Assembly: GCA_017503015.1 (NCBI GenBank)
Contig: JAFVTX010000001.1
Span: forward strand, 1-64,000
Reading direction: 5' to 3'
Source of the DNA: Fibrobacter sp.
Lineage (GTDB): Bacteria > Fibrobacterota > Fibrobacteria > Fibrobacterales > Fibrobacteraceae
DNA length: 64,000 bases
Shown: piece by piece, positions 41,263 through 49,363 of the stretch
Layout of the letters: each line of letters opens with the position of its first letter
Position numbering within the stretch: position 1 is the stretch's first letter
Position numbers and translations under genes: made by a program
Notes under the pieces: generated by a model
Told to the model about the DNA's origin: nothing
Seen by the model: the letters and a program-made list of their open reading frames with translations, nothing else
The model's database searches: none

Positions 41263-42253
41263 CCGTCTGAAGTCTTCCCTGATTTTTTTGCTGAAGTTGG
41301 TGGTGACCATCGTCCCTGCATATTTTGTCTGCAGGAACATCGTGATGGACCCGGAGTGGAGCGTAGATGACCTTTACCAGCTTTTCGATGCCAAGAGCCT
41401 CTGGCCCTTGCTTGCGGCCATCCTTTGCCTTGCGGCGTCCAACTTTACGGCATGCCTCCAGTGGAAACTCCTGCTAGAAAAGCAGAACGTGAATCTCAAG
41501 TACGGCCACTTGCTGAAGCTTTACTACGTGGGTCTCTTCTTCAACAACTTTATGCCCGGAAACGTAGGCGGCGACGCCAAGAAAATTTACGATATCCGCA
41601 TGCAGGGCGGTCAAGACACCGTAGGCGCCGGACTCACCGCCACTTTCTTCGACAGGCTTTTCGGACTTTTCTTCATTACCCTATTCGCCCTGGCGGTTGG
41701 TCTCCTGTTCTTTATGCACGACGAGGCCCAGCGGGCATTCATGTGGCCGTCGCTCTGGATCTTTTTGGGATTCTGCGCCCTGTTCGCCTCCCTGTTCAGC
41801 CGTAGGCTGGGCAGGCTCCTGTGCAAAATCCTGGAAAAGATTTTCCCCGCCAAAATCAATAGCCGGCTAATCCACATGTTCGAGCGATTCCAGCAGTTCC
41901 GCTCGACAAAACTGTGGGCCCGCATCAGTGGACTTTCGGCAGTGACACAGGCCCTCCGCATACTGGTGCACTTCTTCTGCGGTATCGCCGTCGGCGTGGA
42001 ACTTTCTATCTCCTGGTATTTCTACTACATCCCGCTGGTCGCTATCGTAAGCGCCCTGCCTATTTCTATCGGCGGGTTTGGCCCTAGGGAACTGCTCGCC
42101 CAGTCCCTGTTTGCCCGCGCCGGAGTGCCCGGTCTCGAATCGGTGGTAATCCAGCTGCTGGCTTATTTTGTAAGTTTGTTGTTGAGTCTGTTCGGAGGCT
42201 TCGCCTTTTTGCTGGGCGGTCACCCGAATGTTTCGGACAAGGAAACCACCTAG
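41255..42253 (+). CDS. Lysylphosphatidylglycerol-synthase-TM/UPF0104 flippase-like protein
   Basis: A 332-aa polytopic membrane protein with about eight hydrophobic segments. Family pattern: FFNNFMPGNVGGDAKKIYDI, then ATFFDRLFGLFFITLFALAV, and near the C-terminus LPISIGGFGPRELLAQSLFA. Members include MprF flippase-type domains and YbhN; they are thought to move or bind lipid-linked substrates. Overlap with the glycosyltransferase supports a joint role in making a glycolipid. Start GTG/ATG at 41255. Confidence 0.88.
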   Translation: MNSRLKSSLIFLLKLVVTIVPAYFVCRNIVMDPEWSVDDLYQLFDAKSLWPLLAAILCLAASNFTACLQWKLLLEKQNVNLKYGHLLKLYYVGLFFNNFMPGNVGGDAKKIYDIRMQGGQDTVGAGLTATFFDRLFGLFFITLFALAVGLLFFMHDEAQRAFMWPSLWIFLGFCALFASLFSRRLGRLLCKILEKIFPAKINSRLIHMFERFQQFRSTKLWARISGLSAVTQALRILVHFFCGIAVGVELSISWYFYYIPLVAIVSALPISIGGFGPRELLAQSLFARAGVPGLESVVIQLLAYFVSLLLSLFGGFAFLLGGHPNVSDKETT

Positions 42254-42312
42254 TCCCTTTCCCATATCCCGCAGGCGCAAATTTCGGGGCGCCGCATTCC
42301 ACACGGTAACCT

Positions 42313-44469
42313 ATGGATGCCGAAAGCATCTTGAAAGGTCTGAACGGCGACCAGCGTATGGCCGTCTTGCACGACCATAAACAAAACGGAGCTCTCCTGA
42401 TTCTTGCAGGAGCGGGCTCGGGCAAAACTTCTGTACTGACCAAGCGGATCCAGTACCGCATCATGAGCGGGGTACAGCCCGAAAAGATTCTGGCCCTTAC
42501 CTTCACCGCCAAGGCCGCCGCCGAAATGCGGGAGCGGGTAGAAGCACTTTTCCCGAAGGCAGGGGTACGGCTCTGCACCTTCCATTCCCTCGCGCTGTTC
42601 ATGCTCAAGCAGAAAATCGGAGAGCGATTTGCCTACGAGATTCTCGGGTTCAACAAGATTCCCACTCCCAAGGAAACGGACCAGCGGGAATTCTTGCGGG
42701 AACTGGCAAGGCGGAAGATTCCTGCCGCCAAGTTGAACCGGGAGGAACTTTTTTCGGAAGACTTGCCGGGCGCCATCAAGAAAAAAATTTCACCCCTGCA
42801 GAAAAACGTTATTTTGTCTGGAAACGTGGTTTTCGAAGACCTGATTTACCTCGCCATCAGGCTGCTTGAAACCTGCGAAAAGGCAAGAGAATACTTTCAG
42901 TCCCTGTGGGCCGAAATCCTGGTAGATGAATACCAGGACATCAACCCTTCCCAGTACAGGCTGGTCAAGAACATTCTCGGAAACCGCAAGGACCTGTTCG
43001 TGGTAGGCGACGACGACCAGGCCATCTACGGCTTCCGCGGAGCGGACATCGGGAACATCCGGCGTTTCCAGGCGGACTTCAAGGACAGTACCCTCATCCG
43101 TCTGGAATGGAACTACCGCTCCGTACCGAACGTGCTGCATTTGGCCAACGATATTTTTGTGAACAAGCCCGTAACATTACGGAAGGTTCTCCGGGCAGGG
43201 AACCCCAAGGGCTCCGGTGGCAACAGGATTTTCACCGAAAACCGCAAGCCCGAAGTCTGGGTATCGGACAACCCCATCGAAGAAATCGAAAAGATAAAGA
43301 CCGCCATTCATTCCCTGCGCGAAAACTACGGACTCCAATGGAAAAACTTCGCCATTCTGGTGCGGTACAACCGGCTTCGGCAATACTTCGAAGAGGCCCT
43401 GCGGGAATGCGAGCTGCCCATCGCCGGCGACCCCATGGCAGGCGACGAAGTGCTAGAAGACGGCATCCATATCGAGACGGTGCACGCCTCCAAGGGCCTC
43501 CAGTACGCCGTAGTCTTTTACGCGGGACTTGCCGAAGGATTCACGCCGGGCAAGTGCGAAGGTAACCGAAAACAGCGCAAGGCACAGATGGACGAAGAAA
43601 GGCGGCTGTATTACGTTGGGGTGACCCGTGCCGAGTCTTACCTGGTTTTGCTATATTGCAAGCAGAGGTATTGGAAAGGGAAACTGCTAAAACTGAAACC
43701 ATCCAGGTTCCTGCCCCGCTACCCCAAGCAACCCCGATGGACTATGCCTGTTATCTTGTTTAGAATATACGTGGTAATTGTAGTGCTTGGCTATATGCTT
43801 GCGCATATTCTCGCGCTGCCCTTTATCTTGGTTGCCTACGGAAAAAATTTCAACACCTGGCTCGAAGGAAAAATCCAGAAGTTCTCCCGATTCTGCATGA
43901 ACGTGCTGCGGGTTGACCTGGAAATAAAAGACCAGGCGATACTTTCCAAGGTGGACTGGAGCCGCCCCGTGTTTGTCATGGGAAACCACAATTCCTACGC
44001 CGACATTCCCGTGATGTTTCTTTCCATCGAACGCATTGTAGGGTTCATCGCCAAGGCTTCGCTCAGGTTCATCCCATTCCTCAATTTCTGGATGCACAAG
44101 ATCGGCTGCATTTTTATCAACCGCAAAAAAGGTGGCGGCGGAGCGCTGATTCGCGAAGCCATGGCCTCTGGTCGGGCACCACGGCTCTGTCTGTTCCCCG
44201 AAGGCACTCGCGGAAAAAGTGAAGCACTCTCGCCCTTTAAGAGCGGCGGTTTCAGGCTTGCGCTAGAGGCACATGCTATCGTGCTCCCTGTGGTTATCCG
44301 CGGAACATCTGCCGTGTGGGAACGCCGCAAGAATACCGGGCGCTGCAAGGTGAGCGTACAGATTCTAGAACCCATCGATGCAGGCGAAATCGAAAAACGC
44401 CAGGGTGACAACGACCCGAGAAAGGAACTGATGCCCCTGGTCCGTTCCCGCATGGAGGCCGCCCTGTGA
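42313..44469 (+). CDS. UvrD-type helicase fused to PlsC-type acyltransferase
   Basis: One uninterrupted 718-aa frame with two unrelated enzymes. Residues 1-~470 are a compact SF1A helicase: Walker A LAGAGSGKTS (31-40), VDEYQD (204-209), GDDDQAIYGFRGA, TVHASKGLQ, and VGVTRAESY. Residues 478-718 are a 1-acylglycerol-3-phosphate acyltransferase: a hydrophobic N-terminus (IYVVIVVLGYMLAHILALPF), the catalytic NHNSYADI (H-x4-D), FPEGTRGKS and FKSGGFRLAL. Met478 (43744) sits exactly where a free PlsC would start, but has no good ribosome site. The helicase part is shorter than Rep/UvrD (reduced accessory domains). The gene lies in an envelope operon; the stop overlaps the next start (GTGA). Confidence 0.88.
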   Translation: MDAESILKGLNGDQRMAVLHDHKQNGALLILAGAGSGKTSVLTKRIQYRIMSGVQPEKILALTFTAKAAAEMRERVEALFPKAGVRLCTFHSLALFMLKQKIGERFAYEILGFNKIPTPKETDQREFLRELARRKIPAAKLNREELFSEDLPGAIKKKISPLQKNVILSGNVVFEDLIYLAIRLLETCEKAREYFQSLWAEILVDEYQDINPSQYRLVKNILGNRKDLFVVGDDDQAIYGFRGADIGNIRRFQADFKDSTLIRLEWNYRSVPNVLHLANDIFVNKPVTLRKVLRAGNPKGSGGNRIFTENRKPEVWVSDNPIEEIEKIKTAIHSLRENYGLQWKNFAILVRYNRLRQYFEEALRECELPIAGDPMAGDEVLEDGIHIETVHASKGLQYAVVFYAGLAEGFTPGKCEGNRKQRKAQMDEERRLYYVGVTRAESYLVLLYCKQRYWKGKLLKLKPSRFLPRYPKQPRWTMPVILFRIYVVIVVLGYMLAHILALPFILVAYGKNFNTWLEGKIQKFSRFCMNVLRVDLEIKDQAILSKVDWSRPVFVMGNHNSYADIPVMFLSIERIVGFIAKASLRFIPFLNFWMHKIGCIFINRKKGGGGALIREAMASGRAPRLCLFPEGTRGKSEALSPFKSGGFRLALEAHAIVLPVVIRGTSAVWERRKNTGRCKVSVQILEPIDAGEIEKRQGDNDPRKELMPLVRSRMEAAL

Positions 44470-45275
44470 TAGGCGTCTTCGATTCCGGATTTGGCGGGCT
44501 CACGATTTTGCAGGACTTGCGCAAGGCCCTGCCCGAATACGACTTCTTGTACCTGGGCGACAACGCCCGGGCGCCTTACGGGAGCAGGAGTTTCGAGACC
44601 ATCTTCCGCTACACCCTCCAGTGCGTGCGGGAACTTTTCAACAGGGGCTGCCCCCTGGTGATTCTCGCCTGCAATACGGCATCGGCCCGGGCGCTCCGGA
44701 GCATCCAACAGCAGGTGTTGCCCGTAGAGTTTCCGGACAAGCGGGTGCTGGGTATCATCAGGCCCACTACCGAAGAAATCGGCAAGTTCAGCCGCACAGG
44801 ACACATCGGCATCTTCGCTACCGCAGGTACGGTCTCGTCCAACAGCTACCAGATAGAAATCAGCCATTTCTTTCCGGAACTGAAGGTCACCCAGCACGCC
44901 TGCCCCATGTGGGTTCCCCTGGTAGAAAACGGCGAGATGAATACGGAAGGCTCCCGCTTTTTCGTCAAGAAAGAAGTGGACACCCTGCTGAAAAAAGACC
45001 CCGAAATAGACACCGTCCTTTTGGCCTGTACCCATTATCCCCTGCTGGAAAAGGAAATCCGGGAGGCACTCCCAGCAGGAGTGCGCCTGGTCATCCAGGG
45101 CCAGATTGTGGCGGACAAGACCGTCGACTACCTGAACCGCCACTCCGAGATGGATGCCCGGCTTTCGCGGTCCGGCAAGACCCGCTTTTTGACTACGGAC
45201 ACCGCCAAATTCTTCGAAAAAGGGGCTAATCTGTTCGGAATGAAGGATATTTCGGCAGAAGCCCTCACCCTCTAG
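44466..45275 (+). CDS. murI: Glutamate racemase
   Basis: Interconverts L- and D-glutamate for peptidoglycan synthesis. 269 aa, usual length. Start region IGVFDSGFGGLTILQDLRK, LYLGDNARAPYGSRS, the first catalytic Cys in ILACNTASARAL and the second in LLACTHYPLL. GTG start overlaps the stop of the helicase-acyltransferase gene. Cytoplasmic. The two catalytic cysteines and the substrate-binding DSGFGG loop are all intact. Confidence 0.96.
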   Translation: MIGVFDSGFGGLTILQDLRKALPEYDFLYLGDNARAPYGSRSFETIFRYTLQCVRELFNRGCPLVILACNTASARALRSIQQQVLPVEFPDKRVLGIIRPTTEEIGKFSRTGHIGIFATAGTVSSNSYQIEISHFFPELKVTQHACPMWVPLVENGEMNTEGSRFFVKKEVDTLLKKDPEIDTVLLACTHYPLLEKEIREALPAGVRLVIQGQIVADKTVDYLNRHSEMDARLSRSGKTRFLTTDTAKFFEKGANLFGMKDISAEALTL

Positions 45276-45366
45276 CACTGATTTTTGTATTTTGGCAACG
45301 TAAATAACGAACCTTTTTAGGTCCGCTGGTTTTTTTATTATGTATCACTTTTTTAGGGGTTGAATA

Positions 45367-46005
45367 ATGCCTAAGACACAAATCAATCTTGAAGGTTGGC
45401 AAGACTACCGTGGCAACGCCGCCGGCAGCCTGCTCTATGTGGAGACCAGTCACCAGTCCGAAATGCCCGTCCGCGACCAGCTGAACGAAAACGGCAAGGG
45501 TTTCTTCTATGAACCCAACTACGAGACCAGCACCTACGGTCTCATGAGCTGCTGCAACGTGAAAAACATCAACGCCATCGTCCGTGCCAAGAGCCGCTAC
45601 ATTCTGTTCGGCACCCGCTACGAAGGCCTCAGCGATTCCGAAATGCGCAACAAGTACCTGATCATGGGTTATATGCGCATCGACAAGATCAAGGATGTTC
45701 GCACCCGCCATATCCAGCGCTACATGGCCAACCCCGAAATGCAGGAACCGGAATGCATGCAGATGGAACACAACTGGGCTGTCTATGGCCCCATGCGTTT
45801 CGTGTCTATGGACGATTCCTTCGTGGTCACCGACGAAATCCTCAAGGAATGGGGCTACAAGGGTCACGCCAGCCGCCAACTCAAAGCCGTGTTCAACAAG
45901 GAACACCTGGATAAGATTCTTGCCCACCTGGATTCCAAGCCCGACATGATCGACGAATACATCGCCACGGTGGACGAATTCAAGGAAGCCCTGGAAGAAG
46001 GGTAA
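45367..46005 (+). CDS. Conserved-looking hypothetical protein
   Basis: A 212-aa soluble protein, not recognised. Codon use is strongly biased towards frequent codons, and a good terminator follows, so it is probably well expressed. Segments such as YILFGTRYEGLSD, YLIMGYMRIDKI and GPMRFVSMDDSFVV suggest a small beta-fold that binds a ligand. No signal peptide. It is a single gene between glutamate racemase and the Fic gene, with its own AT-rich upstream region. Confidence 0.7.
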   Translation: MPKTQINLEGWQDYRGNAAGSLLYVETSHQSEMPVRDQLNENGKGFFYEPNYETSTYGLMSCCNVKNINAIVRAKSRYILFGTRYEGLSDSEMRNKYLIMGYMRIDKIKDVRTRHIQRYMANPEMQEPECMQMEHNWAVYGPMRFVSMDDSFVVTDEILKEWGYKGHASRQLKAVFNKEHLDKILAHLDSKPDMIDEYIATVDEFKEALEEG

Positions 46006-46030
46006 TCAAGCTTTTCTTTTGGAAAATCAA

Positions 46031-46055
46031 GGCCCGCGAAAGCGGGTCTTTTTTT
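46031..46055 (+). terminator. Terminator of the 45367 gene
   Basis: GGCCCGC-gaaa-GCGGGTC followed by seven T. Confidence 0.9.
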
Positions 46056-46198
46056 GACCGCTCGGGCTAGATTTTGGAGAACAAGTTCAGGGCTGGCCCT
46101 CGCTCTCGCCTTCGGCGACTCGTTAATACGAGTCACCTACGGCTCACATTTGACCGTTCGGGCTAGATTTTAGAGAACTAGTTCAGGGCTGACCCTCG
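46053..46198. repeat. 50-bp direct repeat with a TTAATA hairpin between
   Basis: 46053-46102 and 46149-46198 are near-identical (TTTGACCGCTCGGGCTAGAT ... CCCTCG). Between them lies GACTCG-ttaata-CGAGTC (46117-46134), related to the hairpin at 30487-30508. Confidence 0.85.
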
Positions 46199-46205
46199 TT
46201 TCGCT

Positions 46206-47303
46206 TTACGCCAAGGAGTATTTCTGGCTGCGGCCGCCCTTCTCGTCGGATTTCAAGATGCCCTTGGCGATGAGTTTCTGGATAGTGCGGAGGGCCGTGT
46301 CGTGGCTCTGGTCGATAATTGCCGCCAGTTCCTTGGCGGTAAAACTTGCAGGAAGCGTTCCTGCAAATAGGGCGGTAAACAACTTCTGGTCCTTTTCGTC
46401 AAAAGCCTCTCCGGCATGGCGGTTGTAAAAGGCCGTCTTGCGCTGTTCCTTGAGAATGCGCTCCCGAGTGCTCGACATGGCAGCCTGCAATGTTTCGATA
46501 AACCAGAGAATCCATTCCGTCAAGTCGCCGTTACCGCGCTGGGTCGCGTTGAGAATCTTAAAATAATCTTCACGGCGCTCCAGAAAAGCCTGGTTCAGGG
46601 AGAACTGGCAACGGGTGGTCTGCTCGCTGCGGGCAAGGGCCACGATGGTGAGGAGCCTTGCCAAGCGGCCGTTGGCATCGGCAAAAGGCCTGAGGGTCGC
46701 AAACCAGAAATGGGCCACCGCCGCCTTGATGACGCCGTCCATGCTGGAACTTTCCATCCACTGGATGTAGCGCTCCACCTCTTGCTCCAGCCGTTCCGGA
46801 TTCGGCCCTTCGAAATCCAGCTGGAGCTCACCCTGGCGGTATTGGACCGCACTGGGTACAGCGCGAAAACTGGCCACCTTGTTCTGCCCCATAGCGGCAT
46901 GCCATGCAAACAGGCGTTCCTGAGTCAACGGATTGAACGCCTTGGTAATGGCGGCGAGATATATGCGTACCGCAGGGTCTGCCGACTGGGCGGAGCCCTC
47001 CTGCACAAGAGCCACCTGCTGCTCCACAAAGGCCTTGTCCAGACGGATCCCATCAATGGCAGAATTGGAGCGAATATCCTGAATCAACAGCTCCTGCTCC
47101 AAATCCTGGAACCCGCAAGTCTCCATAGCGCCAATAAGCTTGCCCTCTTGCAAGCGGGTTTCGCCAAGAGCGTTCAGGACCTTCCGGGAATCGAACCGAA
47201 AATGAGTCCAATCGGGTATTGATGGATATAGAGCATACCTATCCGTAATATACTTTATTATTTTGAGTCTAAGGAGTGATTGTGAGAATTTTTTCGACAA
47301 CAA
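46206..47303 (-). CDS. Fic-domain protein lacking the catalytic histidine
   Basis: A 365-aa Fic/DOC-family protein with a DUF4172-like N-terminus (SIPDWTHFRFDSRKV) and a C-terminal winged helix (TAKELAAIIDQSHDTALRTIQ). Fic enzymes transfer AMP or other groups from nucleotides to proteins, using the His of HPFxxGNGR. Here the motif reads LRPFADANGRLAR: His is replaced by Arg205 and GNGR by ANGR, so classical AMPylation is unlikely. The start is also doubtful: the frame opens at TTG 47303 without a ribosome site, and where a family start (MKY) is expected the codon is ATA (47258). It may be a decaying or re-purposed gene. It overlaps the start of the divergent M6 protease gene. Confidence 0.8.
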   Translation of the reverse strand: MLSKKFSQSLLRLKIIKYITDRYALYPSIPDWTHFRFDSRKVLNALGETRLQEGKLIGAMETCGFQDLEQELLIQDIRSNSAIDGIRLDKAFVEQQVALVQEGSAQSADPAVRIYLAAITKAFNPLTQERLFAWHAAMGQNKVASFRAVPSAVQYRQGELQLDFEGPNPERLEQEVERYIQWMESSSMDGVIKAAVAHFWFATLRPFADANGRLARLLTIVALARSEQTTRCQFSLNQAFLERREDYFKILNATQRGNGDLTEWILWFIETLQAAMSSTRERILKEQRKTAFYNRHAGEAFDEKDQKLFTALFAGTLPASFTAKELAAIIDQSHDTALRTIQKLIAKGILKSDEKGGRSQKYSLA

Positions 47304-49270
47304 TGCTTATGCTGCTGATGGCAAGCTACTGCCTGGCTGTCCCGGCAGACGAGGGAACATTCCCCCTGAAACAACCCGACGGCAGCGTGCTGGAAGCCCG
47401 CTTTGTTGGCGACGAAAAATTCCATGTGTTGCAGACCGAAGACGGTTACTTTTTGAAAGAAGACCTTCTCGGGTATTACACCTACATCAACAACGAAGGC
47501 GAACCTTCTGGAATATACGCCCGCAACTCGAATGAACGCAGCGATTCCGATGTAGAATTTTTGGCAAGTCTTGACCAATCCCGCATCTACGGCTTGCTGC
47601 TCAAAAAAAATCCCCCTATGGAACCTATGGACTACCGGGTGCCGGATTTCGCCTATCGCGAAGTGATGCGCATGCCCAGCTATAATCCCAAAGTTACGCA
47701 AGGCGACGTTCGCGGCATAGTAATCCTCGTACAATTTCAAGATGTCAAGTTCAAGAGTGCCGACCCCAAGTCCCAATTTACGGACTACATGAACAAGGAA
47801 GGGTACAACGAATATTACAACCTCGGAAGTATTCGCGATTATTTCGTCAAGAATTCCATGGGTCTTTTCCGCCCCACCTTCGACGTCTATGGGCCCGTGA
47901 CCATTTCTCGGAATAGAAACGACTACGGAACGACATCCAGCGGTAACGACGGCAGAAACTACGAGGGGGCACGCTCCGCACTAATAGAGGCGCTAGATTC
48001 CTTGAAAAAAAAGGAGAGCATTGACTATTCCAAATACGACAACGATGGCGATGGAGAAATCGATTTTACCTATATGTTCTATGCAGGAGTGGGCGCCAAC
48101 AATTCCGGCGTAGTGGGCGCTATCTGGCCCCACGCCTGGTACATCGGCAATTCTGTGAACAAACGATCTGGAAAGAATATGGGGAACGACATTTACGCCA
48201 ACCGCTACGCCTGTTCCAACGAAATTGACGGATACGCCTACAAAAAGGACAATTCCACGGATATCCTGGGCGGGATAGGAACTTTCGCTCACGAGTTCAG
48301 CCATGTTCTCGGGTTGCCTGACATGTACGATTTAAAGGGAAACAATCCTCGCAAGACGCCTAAAAAGTGGGACGTGATGGACAACGGCAATTACAACTGC
48401 CCTTACAATTCATACGGAACACAAAACTGCGCACCGCCTTTTTATTCTGCCTTCGAGCGGATGTCCCTGGGGTGGATGAACCCTACGGAACTCTATGCCG
48501 TAGGCCAAGTAAAGCTTGATAAAATCGACGGTAACAACGCCTATAGCATTACTAACCCGAATAACCCCGATGAAATGTTCCTGCTAGAATACAGGACGCA
48601 AAAAGACTGGGACGTAGGGCAACCCAATTCGGGAATGTTGATATGGCATATTGACTATGTGGCATCTGTCTGGAAAGAAAAAACGGTCAACAACAACGGC
48701 GATCACATGCACGTGGATATCGAAGAAGCCGTTCCCGAAACGGACAAGTACGCAAGAGCCAGCGACGCTTTCCCCGGATCAGGAAAAGTGACGGACTTTG
48801 ACCAATTTATATTCTGGAGCGGTTCAGATATGGAAATCTCCCTGTCGGAAATCACCGAAGCTACCGACAAGGAGTACATTACCTTCGTCGTGAATATGTC
48901 CGTCTCGTCTTCCGAAACGGTGTCGTCCAGCTCCGTCGAAGAAATATCGTCCAGCTCCGAGATGGAATCCTCGTCTTCGACGGTAGCAAGCTCTTCAAGC
49001 GCTCCTCGCTCAAGCTCGAGCATGTCTAGCTCCAGCGCAGCTCCAACCGCTATAGCCTTTAACAACGGGCTGTTGCAAGTCCAGGCTCACGGGCCAAAGA
49101 CCATCCGGATATTCTCTCCTCACGGAAAACTGTTGTACGAAACCATCGTTTACGAAAAAGGGAACCTATTCGCAGTACCTCGCCAGTTCAAGAACTCGAA
49201 AAACATCATCACCATTTCGCAAAACGGGAAAGCCCTGTTTACTGGCGTCCTGGCGACTATCCCTAGATAA
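47282..49270 (+). CDS. Secreted M6-family metalloprotease
   Basis: A ~662-aa exported protease. Signal peptide MLMLLMASYCLAVPA; an N-terminal propeptide-like part; catalytic HEFSHVLGLPDMYD (zinc-binding HExxHxxGxxD) and the downstream GMLIWHID, as in immune-inhibitor-A/M6 peptidases. A Ser-rich linker (residues ~545-580) leads to a C-terminal beta-domain (IRIFSPHGKLLYETIVYEKG) of the kind that carries sorting signals in this phylum. GTG start at 47282 follows AAGGAG. Probably degrades proteins around plant fibre or at the cell surface. Confidence 0.9.
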   Translation: MRIFSTTMLMLLMASYCLAVPADEGTFPLKQPDGSVLEARFVGDEKFHVLQTEDGYFLKEDLLGYYTYINNEGEPSGIYARNSNERSDSDVEFLASLDQSRIYGLLLKKNPPMEPMDYRVPDFAYREVMRMPSYNPKVTQGDVRGIVILVQFQDVKFKSADPKSQFTDYMNKEGYNEYYNLGSIRDYFVKNSMGLFRPTFDVYGPVTISRNRNDYGTTSSGNDGRNYEGARSALIEALDSLKKKESIDYSKYDNDGDGEIDFTYMFYAGVGANNSGVVGAIWPHAWYIGNSVNKRSGKNMGNDIYANRYACSNEIDGYAYKKDNSTDILGGIGTFAHEFSHVLGLPDMYDLKGNNPRKTPKKWDVMDNGNYNCPYNSYGTQNCAPPFYSAFERMSLGWMNPTELYAVGQVKLDKIDGNNAYSITNPNNPDEMFLLEYRTQKDWDVGQPNSGMLIWHIDYVASVWKEKTVNNNGDHMHVDIEEAVPETDKYARASDAFPGSGKVTDFDQFIFWSGSDMEISLSEITEATDKEYITFVVNMSVSSSETVSSSSVEEISSSSEMESSSSTVASSSSAPRSSSSMSSSSAAPTAIAFNNGLLQVQAHGPKTIRIFSPHGKLLYETIVYEKGNLFAVPRQFKNSKNIITISQNGKALFTGVLATIPR

Positions 49271-49363
49271 ACCGTCTAGACAAATTGTCAAGGTTTTTTG
49301 TTTTTCTCCTCAAAAAATGATTAGGGCAAGGTGTTATTTTTGAGAAAAAGAGGAGACGTTCGG

